Of a DNA stretch of 64,000 nucleotides, positions 52,762-62,421 are shown one piece after another (position 1 is the stretch's first letter; every line of letters begins with the position of its first letter). The stretch comes from Parvibaculaceae bacterium PLY_AMNH_Bact1. Lineage in GTDB: Bacteria; Pseudomonadota; Alphaproteobacteria; Parvibaculales; Parvibaculaceae. The notes under the pieces were generated by a model. The model did no database searches. It had not been told where the DNA came from and saw only the letters and a program-made list of their open reading frames with translations. The stretch is taken from assembly GCA_032881465.1 (NCBI GenBank), contig CP126168.1, positions 2,108,001 through 2,172,000 on the forward strand. Direction: 5' to 3'. The position numbers were made by a program, and so were the translations under genes.

Positions 52762-53475
52762 ATGGTGCGCGCCATGAAATTTGACCCTCCCCTCATCTCC
52801 GCCACGCTCCTTAAGAGATACAAGCGGTTCCTTGCCGATGTGCGATTTGACGACGGCACACAGGCAACGGCTCACTGCGCCAATCCCGGCTCAATGATGG
52901 GTCTAGCAGAACCTGGCTCAACGGTCTGGCTCTCAAAAAGCGACAACCCAAAGCGGAAACTGGCCTGGTCTTTAGAGCTTGTGGATGATGAAAGGTCTTT
53001 GGTGGGAGTTCACACGGGAAAAGCCAATGCTCTGGTGGAGGCCGCGGTCACCAATGGCGATATCCAGGAACTTAGCGGGTACGAAACTCTAAGGCGTGAA
53101 GTCAAATATGGCGAAAACAGCCGCATTGACCTTTTATTGGAAGATCCCGCGCGACCAACGACCTATGTAGAGGTGAAAAGCGTTACGCTCTCACGGACAA
53201 AGGGCCTGGCCGAATTCCCAGACTCTAAGACCACACGAGGCGCAAAACACATGGCCGAACTCGCCGAAATGGCGAAGCAAGGCCACCGAGCCGTCGTTTT
53301 TTTCCTGGTCCAACGGTCAGATTGCAGCCGAATGCAACCTGCCGCAGATATTGACCCAAAATACGCAGAAAGCCTCAATGCAGCCCTTGCCGCAGGCGTT
53401 GAGGTCCTCTGTTATTCCTGTAGACTCACGCCGGCCGAGATCACGCTTGATCGACGCCTGAAAGTTGCTATCTAA
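52762..53475 (+). CDS. sfsA: Sugar fermentation stimulation protein SfsA-like
   Basis: 237 residues; an ATG at 52774 (MKFDPPLISATLLKRYKRF) is an equal start candidate and fits E. coli SfsA better. Family features: LKRYKRFLADV, AHCANPGSMMG, VEVKSVTL and DSKTTRGAKHM. Suggested nuclease or DNA-binding role; exact role unsettled. 38 bp before map. Confidence 0.9.
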   Translation: MVRAMKFDPPLISATLLKRYKRFLADVRFDDGTQATAHCANPGSMMGLAEPGSTVWLSKSDNPKRKLAWSLELVDDERSLVGVHTGKANALVEAAVTNGDIQELSGYETLRREVKYGENSRIDLLLEDPARPTTYVEVKSVTLSRTKGLAEFPDSKTTRGAKHMAELAEMAKQGHRAVVFFLVQRSDCSRMQPAADIDPKYAESLNAALAAGVEVLCYSCRLTPAEITLDRRLKVAI

Positions 53476-53512
53476 ATACCAAAACCGATATTCCAAGAAA
53501 GACCAACCGGCC

Positions 53513-54331
53513 ATGATGACCGACCTCGCCGACCATGACATCCAAGAGATGGGCCAGCTAAAAATCCATGGAGCCGACGCATTTGAAAAAATGCGCATTG
53601 TCGGCAAGCTGGCAGCGGGCGCTCTCGACATGCTGGCGACCCGAATTGTTCCAGGCATAACCACTGACCAGATTGATCAATGGGCCTTCGAATATGCGAT
53701 GGATCACGAATGCATCCCCGCCCCGCTACACTATCGCGGCTTTCGGAAATCCTGCTGCACGTCCGTCAATCACGTCGTTTGTCATGGCATTCCCGGAGAC
53801 CGGGTCTTGCGTGACGGCGACGCAGTGAATGTCGACGTCACACTCATTAAGGACGGTTGGCATGGTGATACCAACCGCATGTATTACGTTGGCAAGGTCA
53901 ATCGCAAAGTCGAACGGCTCTGCGACATAACTTACGAAGCCATGATGCGCGGCATCGCCGCGGCGAAACCTGGCGCGACACTCGGAGACATTGGCGCAGC
54001 GATCCAAACCTATGCTGAGGGTGAACGTTGCTCTGTTGTGCGTGAGTTTTGCGGCCATGGTATTGGCAGGGTCTTTCACGATATTCCAAACGTACTGCAC
54101 TATGGTCGCCCAGGCGAAGGCATGGCGCTTCATGAAGGCATGTTCTTCACCGTCGAGCCCATGATCAATTCCGGCAAAGCCGCAGTCAAAATGCTGAACG
54201 ATGGGTGGACCGCGGTGACCCGCGATAGATCTCTCTCAGCACAGTTTGAACACACGATCGGCATTACCGCCGACGGCGCGGAGATTTTCACCTCATCGCC
54301 CACCGGGCTCGATCATCCGCCCTATGGCTGA
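53513..54331 (+). CDS. map: Type I methionine aminopeptidase
   Basis: 272 residues. Removes the initiator Met from new proteins. Metal ligands: Asp in [14 protein letters not shown], His in [10 protein letters not shown], Glu in FTVEPMI and the late Glu in [23 protein letters not shown] is the substrate-site region. Ends in an 8-bp overlap with radC (ATGGCTGA). Confidence 0.95.
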   Translation: MMTDLADHDIQEMGQLKIHGADAFEKMRIVGKLAAGALDMLATRIVPGITTDQIDQWAFEYAMDHECIPAPLHYRGFRKSCCTSVNHVVCHGIPGDRVLRDGDAVNVDVTLIKDGWHGDTNRMYYVGKVNRKVERLCDITYEAMMRGIAAAKPGATLGDIGAAIQTYAEGERCSVVREFCGHGIGRVFHDIPNVLHYGRPGEGMALHEGMFFTVEPMINSGKAAVKMLNDGWTAVTRDRSLSAQFEHTIGITADGAEIFTSSPTGLDHPPYG

Positions 54332-55034
54332 TTTGCCGGATCGCGATACCAAGCAAGAACCGAAGCCGCATTATGCTGGCCATCGGCAACGGCTACGAGA
54401 GCGTTTCGCTAAAGCAGGCGCCGACGGCATCGCAGACTATGAACTGCTTGAACTTATTCTCTTTCGCGCCATCCCCCGCCGCGATGTTAAGCCACTCGCA
54501 AAATCCCTCATTGATCAATTTGGGAGTTTTGGCGCGGCCATCGCCGCCGATCCCGCCCGCTTAGCAGAAATTGAGGGCATCAGCGAAAACGTCATCAGCG
54601 AGTTTAAGATTGTGCAATCGGCAGCACTCAAACTCTCACAGGCGAAAATCATGGACCGCCCTGCGCTGTCTTCCTGGGCTGCCCTCATCGACTATTGCAA
54701 TGCGTCCATGGCGTACAATGATACGGAGCAATTCCGTATCCTGTTCCTGGACCGTAAAAACGTTCTGATTGCAGATGAGATCCAGCAAAAAGGAACCATT
54801 GACCACACACCCGTCTATCCCCGTGAAGTGGTGAAACGGGCACTGGAGCTGAGCGCCTCCTCCTTTATCCTGGTACACAACCACCCGTCAGGTGACCCGA
54901 CGCCCAGTCAGGCTGACATCGACATGACCCGCCAAATTGTCGACAGTGCCAAGCCACTGGGCATTTCAGTGCATGATCACCTGGTGATTGGGAAAGGCGC
55001 TCACGTCAGCTTCAAATCGCTTGGCCTCATCTAG
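54324..55034 (+). CDS. radC: DNA repair protein RadC-like (JAB domain)
   Basis: 236 residues from the ATG at 54324, overlapping the map stop by 8 bp, so translation is coupled. N-terminal helix-hairpin-helix ([16 protein letters not shown]) and the C-terminal JAB metal motif [14 protein letters not shown]. Role in repair is debated; the domain is a Zn protease-like fold. Confidence 0.93.
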   Translation: MADLPDRDTKQEPKPHYAGHRQRLRERFAKAGADGIADYELLELILFRAIPRRDVKPLAKSLIDQFGSFGAAIAADPARLAEIEGISENVISEFKIVQSAALKLSQAKIMDRPALSSWAALIDYCNASMAYNDTEQFRILFLDRKNVLIADEIQQKGTIDHTPVYPREVVKRALELSASSFILVHNHPSGDPTPSQADIDMTRQIVDSAKPLGISVHDHLVIGKGAHVSFKSLGLI

Positions 55035-55136
55035 GGCATGTTGCGTTTCATCGGATTCATAATGGAACAGAAAACACGTTAGACCTTAGGGAGAGACAGC
55101 GTTTTTCTGTTTCTGATTAGGCGCAACGTGCTCTAA
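55031..55136. repeat. Palindromic REP/MITE-like element 2
   Basis: The ends CTAGGGCATGTTGCG and CGCAACGTGCTCTAA are inverse copies with three mismatches around ~76 bp; inner parts also pair in places (GAACAGAAAACACG with CGTTTTTCTGTTTC). It starts inside the radC stop region. Its ends share CTAG-type termini with the 44-bp repeat at 5717. No transposase. Confidence 0.6.
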
Positions 55137-55335
55137 CAGCCACCTTGACGCCTCGTTCCAGTAGCACTATCTCTGACATCAGCAATGGAGATTTGATGCT
55201 AATTGTGAGTGCCCTTCGGTAGCCCAGGAACATCTTTGACGATCCTGAGAGGTTACCCCGAGTTCCCCGTGCCGCTGATCGCTGCGCGGGCGTGTTGCTT
55301 TGCGCAACAGCTAGATACTCCAAGGCACAATTCCA
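55137..55335. other. Intergenic region
   Basis: Upstream region of the YjhX-like gene; no other feature recognised. Confidence 0.4.
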
Positions 55336-55593
55336 GTGGATATTTCAAGACCGGAGCAGAAGGTGCTCCATGTGATGGCTCAAGGGGGCCGGATAGTCCT
55401 CGAGCGCGATGATCAGGGCAAGGTAGTCGAAGCCATCTGCGTAACCCGCGACGGCTGGTATCTCACCGGCTTCACACTTGAGCTTTTCAAGAAACTCAAA
55501 CGGCGACGCTACATCGCGTCACGCAAATCTGGGCCTTACCGCATAACCGAACGCGGCATCAAATCCGTGCGTGGTCAGGCAGACAACCGATAG
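55336..55593 (+). CDS. YjhX-like (UPF0386) protein
   Basis: 85 residues from a GTG, the size of E. coli YjhX. RPEQKVLHVMAQGGRI, LFKKLKRRRYI, PYRITERG and the end VRGQADNR match. YjhX is described as a toxin paired with YjhQ (an acetyltransferase-like antitoxin); no yjhQ is next to it, so the role here is open. Confidence 0.85.
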   Translation: MDISRPEQKVLHVMAQGGRIVLERDDQGKVVEAICVTRDGWYLTGFTLELFKKLKRRRYIASRKSGPYRITERGIKSVRGQADNR

Positions 55594-55632
55594 GTGAAGG
55601 TGGGGCAATCGAATGAAGGCCCCACCTCACTC

Positions 55633-57147
55633 TCAAAGATTCACGGCGGACGTAGGCGCCCAGCGACCAGCCCATGGCAGTGCGGCTTCAAGCTCATAAG
55701 CAAGCTCTAGGAGAGTGTGTTCCCCGCCCCGCTTAGTCGCAAACTGACTGCCGATCGGCAGCCCTTCAGCGCTGGTGAAGAGCGGAAGGGAGATGGCTGG
55801 CGTGCCCGCTACATTGTGCTGCGGCGTGTAGGAAACATAGTCGAGTGTGCGTTCAAACAATTGTTCAAAGGGAAGATCGGGTGCCTGTTCACCCAAAAGG
55901 ACGGGCGGTGTCCGCAACACTGGGGTCAACTCAACATCCAGTGTCTCGAAATAGGCATCATACTCCTGAACCACTTGGGCGAAATAAGCGAGCGACCTTT
56001 CGATGACACCGGGATTGGCCGCTTCTTTCTTCTCAAACCACTCCGCCAATCCGCGTGTCCACGGCTCAAGCCCCTCCTCCGCACTGGTCCACCGGAACTG
56101 GGTGAGACCTATCAACCAGGCATTGTCGACAAGAAAGGCAGGCGAAGACGCCCAGATCCCCATAAAGTTTTCCAGAAACTCATCGGCGTTTAGGAAGGGT
56201 TTTGTTTCAACAATTTCATGACCGAGATCCGCACACAGCTTCGCGGTGGCATCAATAGCTGCTTTGACATCCGGCGACGCGTCGTTGCCCGCATAGTTGA
56301 GCGTGCTATAGCCGATCTTCAAACGCTTTGTACCAGGTCCGGCAACAAACCCCGTCGGTTCATAGACCGCATCAGAACCATTCCGCTCACTGACATTAAG
56401 TATCTGCGCTGTATCGCGTACCGACCGGCTAACCGCCAAACGGACACCGATATCCCCGGGCATCGCATCATCACCTTCCGTGAACATGCGTGAACGGCTG
56501 GGCTTCAACCCAACCAGCCCGCATACCGACGCGGGAATACGGATCGACCCGCCGCCATCGCTGGCGTGGGCAAAGGGCACCATGCCCGAGGCGACCGCTG
56601 CTGCTGCGCCGCCGCTTGACCCCCCTGTATGATAGTCAAGGTTCCAAGGGTTATGGGCGGCGCCCAGCAATTCGGACTCCGTCGTTCCCAGCAGACCAAA
56701 CTCAGGTGTATTTGTTTTGCCTAGAATGATCAGACCCGCTTCCTTTGCGCGAGCGACCCCACCATTGTCCCGATCAGCAATATTCCCGGCGAACAGCTTC
56801 GAGCCAAATGTTTGCGGCTCTCCTTCAAGTTCTGAAAGATCCTTGATCAGATAAGGCACACCTTTGAACGGGCCGTCTGGAATACTATCGGAAGCAGCGA
56901 GTTCCCTTGCCTTGTCAAACCGCGTACTTACAACAGCGTTGATTTTGGGGTTGAGCTTCTCAATCCGCGAAATCGCCGCATCCACCAGTTCCAAGGAGGA
57001 AACCTCCCCTCGCCGCACAAGGTCGGCCTGAGCCATACCGTCCAATCGTACAAACGGGTCGCTGTCCGCCCAGGCAACGGTTGGTTTTACAACTGTGGCA
57101 AGGGCCCCAACAGCGGCTGAGCCGCGCAAAAAGTTCCGACGATCCAT
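55633..57147 (-). CDS. Tat-exported amidase
   Basis: 504 residues from the ATG at 57147. Tat signal DRRNFLRGSA, then AS-family features: catalytic Lys in YLIKDLS, HTGGSSGGAAAAVASG and SDGGGSIRIPASVCGLVG (Ser-cisSer-Lys triad). Hydrolyses amides in the periplasm after folding in the cytoplasm. Divergent from a LysR gene that is likely its regulator. Confidence 0.9.
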   Translation of the reverse strand: MDRRNFLRGSAAVGALATVVKPTVAWADSDPFVRLDGMAQADLVRRGEVSSLELVDAAISRIEKLNPKINAVVSTRFDKARELAASDSIPDGPFKGVPYLIKDLSELEGEPQTFGSKLFAGNIADRDNGGVARAKEAGLIILGKTNTPEFGLLGTTESELLGAAHNPWNLDYHTGGSSGGAAAAVASGMVPFAHASDGGGSIRIPASVCGLVGLKPSRSRMFTEGDDAMPGDIGVRLAVSRSVRDTAQILNVSERNGSDAVYEPTGFVAGPGTKRLKIGYSTLNYAGNDASPDVKAAIDATAKLCADLGHEIVETKPFLNADEFLENFMGIWASSPAFLVDNAWLIGLTQFRWTSAEEGLEPWTRGLAEWFEKKEAANPGVIERSLAYFAQVVQEYDAYFETLDVELTPVLRTPPVLLGEQAPDLPFEQLFERTLDYVSYTPQHNVAGTPAISLPLFTSAEGLPIGSQFATKRGGEHTLLELAYELEAALPWAGRWAPTSAVNL

Positions 57148-57264
57148 GACTTTCTCCCAGTTTCGGGCTCGGGCCACCTCCCGAGCCAGTGCAATTTGAC
57201 CCATTCAAACATCAAATAAAATCGGATATATTCCAATATCAATATCAATTATTTTGGACATTTT

Positions 57265-58191
57265 ATGCACCCCAACCTTCTCGATCAGCTTACGGTTTTT
57301 GAAACCATTGCAGATGTCGGCACTTTTTCAGCCGCCGCAAAGCTGCTCAACCGAACGGTCTCAGCCGTCGGTTACACGATCGGACAACTCGAAGAGCATC
57401 TGGGGCTCACTCTCTTTGATCGTTCCGGCTACCGTCCCCAGTTAACGGAGGAAGGAAAATCGATCCTGAGAGACGCCAACATGATTGCTCGCCGGATCGA
57501 ACGGCTATCTGCCCGCGCTGATGCGCTCAAGAAAAACACTGTGGTCAATGCCACCATTCTAATCGATTCAGTATTTCCCCGTGAACCGTTGGCTGAGGCG
57601 CTCGCACTATTCTCGCGCAAGCACCCTGAAATTCAGCTGACCATCCATGAAACACAAGTCGACAAAATCGCCGAACGTCTGGAGATTGGAGAAGCCAATA
57701 TCGGGCTACTGGCTTTAAACGACACGTTGCCAATGCGCCACTTTGATGGGCGCCAAATTGCCCTCCGGGGAGCCTTCGCCGTCGTTGCACCAGACCATCC
57801 GCTGGCTCGTATCAAAGCCCCCTTTTCCCTGTCGGAATTCGACAATCACCGACAGATTATCCTGTCATCAGAGGCCGTGGATGAGGGGCGCTACAATTAC
57901 CACGTGCATGTCACGGACTTGTGGGCCGTCAACACAGCCTCCCTCGCGCTGGATCTGGTACGCCAAGGTGTTGGCTGGTGCTTTATGACCCGGGACTCTG
58001 TAGCAGAAGATCTCGCCACCGGCCGCCTTGTTGCACTCGAGTGCGCCGACATTCATGATTGGGCGGCGATGCGTTTCACCGCTTTCTGGAAAACAAACCA
58101 GCCACCGGACGCCCCCCTCACCTATCTCATTGATATGATTGAGAAAGCTTGCGAGGAAAGCCCGGGTGCGACACGTCTCGTCGTGGGCTGA
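57265..58191 (+). CDS. LysR-family transcriptional regulator
   Basis: 308 residues. HTH LLDQLTVFETIADVGTFSAAAKLLNRTVSAVGYTIGQLEEHLGLTLFDRSGYRPQLTEEG is canonical. Divergent from the amidase; the AT-rich gap between them (AATATCAATATCAATTA) is the likely control site. Ligand unknown. Confidence 0.9.
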   Translation: MHPNLLDQLTVFETIADVGTFSAAAKLLNRTVSAVGYTIGQLEEHLGLTLFDRSGYRPQLTEEGKSILRDANMIARRIERLSARADALKKNTVVNATILIDSVFPREPLAEALALFSRKHPEIQLTIHETQVDKIAERLEIGEANIGLLALNDTLPMRHFDGRQIALRGAFAVVAPDHPLARIKAPFSLSEFDNHRQIILSSEAVDEGRYNYHVHVTDLWAVNTASLALDLVRQGVGWCFMTRDSVAEDLATGRLVALECADIHDWAAMRFTAFWKTNQPPDAPLTYLIDMIEKACEESPGATRLVVG

Positions 58192-58261
58192 CACCCAGTT
58201 GAGGCCGGGGCCCTGATCTGCTACATCCTGCGCTCTTCTTACATCTAAGACTGAGAGCAAC

Positions 58262-59590
58262 ATGATCCCGCGCTACTCCCGGCAGGAAATGGCCGACATT
58301 TGGTCCCCTGAAACCAAGTTCCGTATCTGGTTCGAAATTGAGGCCCACGCCTGTACTGCGCTTGCCGAACTCGGTGTCATCCCGAAGGAAGCTGCTGAAA
58401 CAATCTGGGAACGCGGCGGAAAAGCCGAGTTTGATGTTGCCCGGATCGACGAAATCGAGCGTGAAGTAAAGCACGACGTCATCGCCTTCTTGACCCACCT
58501 GGGCGAGTTCATTGGTGAAGACAGCCGCTTCATCCATCAGGGAATGACCTCTTCTGACGTCCTCGACACCTGTCTCAATGTGCAGCTTGTTCGGGCAGCC
58601 GATCTTCTGCTCGAAGACATGGACAAACTTCTGGCAGCTCTTAAGCGCCGCGCCTTTGAACATAAAGACACGATTACCATCGGTCGCTCCCACGGCATCC
58701 ATGCCGAGCCCACAACCTTCGGTGTGAAGCTCGCTCAGGCCTATGTCGAATTCGAACGCTGTCGCGAACGCCTCGTCCTTGCACGTAAAGAAGTGGCGAC
58801 TTGTGCGATTTCTGGCGCGGTCGGCACCTTCGCCAACATTGACCCTCATGTTGAAGAGCATGTTGCCAAATCTCTGGGTCTCGTGCCGGAACCCGTCTCA
58901 ACCCAGGTTATCCCGCGCGACCGTCACGCCATGTTCTTTGCGGTCCTCGGCGTCGTCGCCAGCTCCATTGAACGCCTTGCAACTGAGATCCGTCATCTGC
59001 AGCGCACAGAAGTTCTGGAAGCCGAAGAGTTCTTCTCGAAAGGCCAAAAAGGCTCCTCTGCAATGCCGCATAAGCGGAACCCGATCCTGACGGAAAACCT
59101 GACCGGCCTCGCACGCATCGTACGTATGGCCGTGAACCCGGCTATGGAAAATGTGGCCCTATGGCACGAGCGGGACATCTCCCACTCATCTGTTGAGCGG
59201 ATGATCGGCCCAGACGCTACTGTCACGCTCGACTTTGCTCTGGCGCGCCTAACCAATGTTGTCGACAATCTGCTGGTCTATCCGGAGCGGATGATGGGCA
59301 ATATGGATCGTCTCGGCGGTCTGGTGCACTCCCAGCGCATTCTGCTTGCGCTTACCCAGGCAGGCAGCTCTCGCGAAGACGCCTACCGTCTCGTTCAGCG
59401 CAACGCCATGAAGGTCTGGGATAGCTACCAGGTTGCAGGCAGCGCAACGGTCGACTTCCTGGAAGAGCTTTTGGGCGATGCCGACGTTCGCAAGTTTCTC
59501 TCAGAAGAAGAAATCCGCGAACGCTTCGATCTCGGGTATCACACCAAGCACGCAGACACGATCTTCAAACGTGTTTTTGGCGAAAGCTAA
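58262..59590 (+). CDS. purB: Adenylosuccinate lyase
   Basis: 442 residues. Cleaves SAICAR to AICAR and adenylosuccinate to AMP in purine synthesis. Fumarase-superfamily signature SSAMPHKRNP near residue 267, GRSHGIHAEPTTFG near residue 142, QGMTSSDVLDT. Followed by a strong terminator. purC begins 4.3 kb downstream. Confidence 0.97.
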   Translation: MIPRYSRQEMADIWSPETKFRIWFEIEAHACTALAELGVIPKEAAETIWERGGKAEFDVARIDEIEREVKHDVIAFLTHLGEFIGEDSRFIHQGMTSSDVLDTCLNVQLVRAADLLLEDMDKLLAALKRRAFEHKDTITIGRSHGIHAEPTTFGVKLAQAYVEFERCRERLVLARKEVATCAISGAVGTFANIDPHVEEHVAKSLGLVPEPVSTQVIPRDRHAMFFAVLGVVASSIERLATEIRHLQRTEVLEAEEFFSKGQKGSSAMPHKRNPILTENLTGLARIVRMAVNPAMENVALWHERDISHSSVERMIGPDATVTLDFALARLTNVVDNLLVYPERMMGNMDRLGGLVHSQRILLALTQAGSSREDAYRLVQRNAMKVWDSYQVAGSATVDFLEELLGDADVRKFLSEEEIRERFDLGYHTKHADTIFKRVFGES

Positions 59591-59624
59591 ACGCGCGTCA
59601 CACAAAAGAGAAACAAATGCCTAT

Positions 59625-59656
59625 ACTCCCGGGATCACCATTCCGGGAGTTTTTTT
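59625..59656 (+). terminator. Intrinsic terminator after purB
   Basis: ACTCCCGG, 10-base loop, CCGGGAGT, then seven T. The next gene's ATG begins at 59657, directly at the end of the U-run. Confidence 0.9.
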
Positions 59657-60388
59657 ATGCGCCAAGCTTTTGATGGCTCACACCGCCGCCGTATCCACTT
59701 GTTCCGACATGGGGACGTCTCCTATGTAGATGATGAAGGCAATCGCGTCGCTGACAGTCGCGCTGTCCCTTTGACCGATTGGGGACGCGAACAGACAGCT
59801 GGAATGCGGGCATTCATGGACGGAGTGGAAATTGACCGCATCATCTGTTCCGGCCTGCCGCGCACGCTGGAGACTGCCAACGGCATATTCGGTGATCGCA
59901 ATATTGAAGTCGAAGTCGATTCAGACTTTGAGGAAATCCGGTCTGACCAGAACCGGTACCAAACCCTGACCGACCTGAACGATGTGGCCTACGCTTTTTC
60001 GAAGGCACATGAGCCTGGCGCCTCATATGGCGGCGGGGAAGTCTTTGCGGAAGTTGAAGGACGCATCGTCAGTGCAATCAACAGAGTGATCGCCGATCCG
60101 AATTGGAAGTCTCTTGCCCTCGTAGCTCACGGCGGCGTCAACCGCGCACTGCTCGGCTGGGCCACTGGCGCCGGTCTCAAAGGCTTCTCTACATTCGAGC
60201 AAAACACCTGTTGCGTGAACATCATCGATGTCGACACACAGCCAGAGTCAGGTGACCACCACCGTACCCTCATCCGCGGTGTAAACATCACCGCTTATGA
60301 CCCCGCCAAGCGGGATGTCCATCTAACGGCACTCGAAACCATCGCCGATCGCATGTCCAAGAAAGAAGGCACAAAGCCCCACCTGTAA
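59657..60388 (+). CDS. Histidine phosphatase family protein
   Basis: 243 residues. RHG motif in HLFRHGDVSY near residue 16, SGLPRTLETA and LVAHGGVNRALLG give the phosphohistidine-acid core of phosphoglycerate mutase-like enzymes. The ATG sits at the 3' end of the purB terminator, so the gene either is made from read-through or starts from a leaderless or very short transcript. No other in-frame start upstream. Confidence 0.86.
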   Translation: MRQAFDGSHRRRIHLFRHGDVSYVDDEGNRVADSRAVPLTDWGREQTAGMRAFMDGVEIDRIICSGLPRTLETANGIFGDRNIEVEVDSDFEEIRSDQNRYQTLTDLNDVAYAFSKAHEPGASYGGGEVFAEVEGRIVSAINRVIADPNWKSLALVAHGGVNRALLGWATGAGLKGFSTFEQNTCCVNIIDVDTQPESGDHHRTLIRGVNITAYDPAKRDVHLTALETIADRMSKKEGTKPHL

Positions 60389-60390
60389 GA

Positions 60391-62316
60391 TCACTCAGGC
60401 AACGCGAACGCGACAACCTCGTCGCCCAGTGTCGTCGTCGATGTAGAGTGCCCACCAGCTGCGATCACCACATATTGTCGGCCCTCCCACTCGTACGTCA
60501 TGGGCGTCGCCTGCCCGCCCGCGGGCAAACGTCCGGACCAGAGTTCCTCGCCTGTCTCTGCGTTGAACGCCCGCAAATAGTCGTCCATCGCGGCACCGAT
60601 AAAGACGAGACCGCCATCAGTGACCAAAGGTCCACCGAAATTAGGTGTGCCCAACTTCCAGGGAATGGGCACCGGCGCGATATCACGCACAGTGCCGAGC
60701 GTACTCTCCCATTTGATGGTGCCGTCTGACAGGTCGACCGCATGCAGCATCCCAAATGGTGGAGGATTGCAAGGCAGCCCAAGGGGGGACAGCAACAATT
60801 CTCGCTTCATCGCCCACCTTGTTCCCGCCTGAGGTGAAATCTCCTTGTTGGGTTCTGCCGCTTCGGCAGCCGCAAAATCTTCCGCCGGAATCAGCGTGAC
60901 CACATGCAATGCCCGACTCGTGTTCACATACATAGTCTGAGTATCGGGATTAAACGCCATGCCGCCCCAGTTGGCTCCACCACCTGTGAAGGGATACATC
61001 AGCGTTCCCTCTGAGCTAGGGGGCGTAAACAGACTATCATTTCGCAAGTCAGCGATTGCCTCACGACAAACGCCGCGATCCCAAGGTGTGAGCCCCCACG
61101 CGTCTTCGGGCTTGATTGACTGGGGCACCAGCGCTGGAGGCGCAACGGGGTATGGCTGTGTTGGCGATAGCCATTCACCTGCAGGGCCATCCTGCGGTAC
61201 AGGCCTTTCTTCTACACCGAAAATCGGTTCGCCTGTTTCGCGGTTCAACACAAAGACAAAACCCGTCTTCGCAACCTGAACGACTGCATCGACCGGTCCT
61301 TCAGGCCGTCGCAGCGTCACGAGGCTCGGTTGCGCCGGAAGGTCATAATCCCACACATCGTGATGCACTGTCTGAAAATGCCACTCTACCTGACCCGTCG
61401 CACCATTGAGCGCAACAACAGAGTTTGCATAGCGATTATCACCGGGACGTTCACCGCCAAAAAAATCTGGGCTCGGCGAGGATGTTGGCAGAAACACAAG
61501 GCCACGCTCTTCATCGACGGACATGGGTGCCCAGACATTCGCATGTCCTGTTCTCGCTGCATCCCCCTCGCCCCAGCTACCGGGCTGTTCAACAGCACCC
61601 CGAGCGACTGGATCAAAGTTCCATTTGGCGGCACCGGTGCGAACATCAAAAGCACGTACGGTCCCTTTCGGCGCATCGGCCCGCTGATTGTCACCGAGCG
61701 CGGAGCCAACAATGAGAGTGTTTCCAACGATCACCGGGGGAGACGTGATCTGAAATTCGCCGGGCCATAAAAGTTGCATGCCGGGGTCGATCTGAACCTG
61801 CCCGGCTTCGCCAAACCCCTCACACCGGGCACCAGTCAACGCATCGACGGCAATCAGACGACCATCGACCGTTCCCATATAGATCCGCTCGGAACAGTGT
61901 GCCCCCTCCTGTGCCTCGGCATCTTTCCAGTACGCCACACCACGACAAACAAACTGATTGGCCGGGCGATACCCCACTGCGACTTTGGGGTCATAGCGCC
62001 ACATCTGCGTACCAGAGCCCGGATCAAGAGCAATAATCTCATTAAACGGCGTGCAGAAAATGAGCGACCCGGCCACAAGGATAGGCGTGCCCTCAAAAGC
62101 ACTGACCTTGATGTCATCGGGCCGCTTGATGAGGTCGCCCGTGCTGAAGCTCCAGGCTCGTTCGAGCCCGTGCACGTTTTCCGGCGTGATCTGCGTGAGC
62201 GTCGAATGGCGGCTGCCACCTGCGTCCCCGCCATAGTGAGCCCACTCGCTTGCGACCGCGGTCCATGAAAAGCCCAAAAATCCGACTAGGAAAATCAAAA
62301 ACTGCTGGAATTTCAT
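60391..62316 (-). CDS. PQQ-dependent dehydrogenase
   Basis: 641 residues from the ATG at 62316. Signal peptide (MKFQQFLIFLVGFLGFSWTAVAS) then an eight-blade propeller: WAHYGGDAGGSRHSTLTQITPENV, ALDPGSGTQMWRYDP, VAVDALTG, VVALNGATGQVEWHFQ, HDVWDYDLPAQPSL, AFNAETGEELWSGRLPAGGQATP. Resembles the periplasmic part of membrane glucose dehydrogenase. Oxidises an alcohol or sugar in the periplasm. Divergent from a TetR gene with a shared operator. Confidence 0.9.
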   Translation of the reverse strand: MKFQQFLIFLVGFLGFSWTAVASEWAHYGGDAGGSRHSTLTQITPENVHGLERAWSFSTGDLIKRPDDIKVSAFEGTPILVAGSLIFCTPFNEIIALDPGSGTQMWRYDPKVAVGYRPANQFVCRGVAYWKDAEAQEGAHCSERIYMGTVDGRLIAVDALTGARCEGFGEAGQVQIDPGMQLLWPGEFQITSPPVIVGNTLIVGSALGDNQRADAPKGTVRAFDVRTGAAKWNFDPVARGAVEQPGSWGEGDAARTGHANVWAPMSVDEERGLVFLPTSSPSPDFFGGERPGDNRYANSVVALNGATGQVEWHFQTVHHDVWDYDLPAQPSLVTLRRPEGPVDAVVQVAKTGFVFVLNRETGEPIFGVEERPVPQDGPAGEWLSPTQPYPVAPPALVPQSIKPEDAWGLTPWDRGVCREAIADLRNDSLFTPPSSEGTLMYPFTGGGANWGGMAFNPDTQTMYVNTSRALHVVTLIPAEDFAAAEAAEPNKEISPQAGTRWAMKRELLLSPLGLPCNPPPFGMLHAVDLSDGTIKWESTLGTVRDIAPVPIPWKLGTPNFGGPLVTDGGLVFIGAAMDDYLRAFNAETGEELWSGRLPAGGQATPMTYEWEGRQYVVIAAGGHSTSTTTLGDEVVAFALPE

Positions 62317-62337
62317 GCAACACTCCATCTATAATAA

Positions 62338-62354
62338 ATGAATGGTTCATTCAT
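62338..62354. promoter_or_regulatory. TetR-type operator
   Basis: ATGAATGGTTCATTCAT: perfect 7-bp arms ATGAATG/CATTCAT around 3 bases. It is 21 bp from the dehydrogenase start and 68 bp before the TetR start, in a good place to control both. Confidence 0.75.
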
Positions 62355-62421
62355 ATATGAACTCAAGCTCAGATTTCAAGATGCCTATTCTCTGATTATA
62401 AGCAGGAAGATCAGGAGCCCT

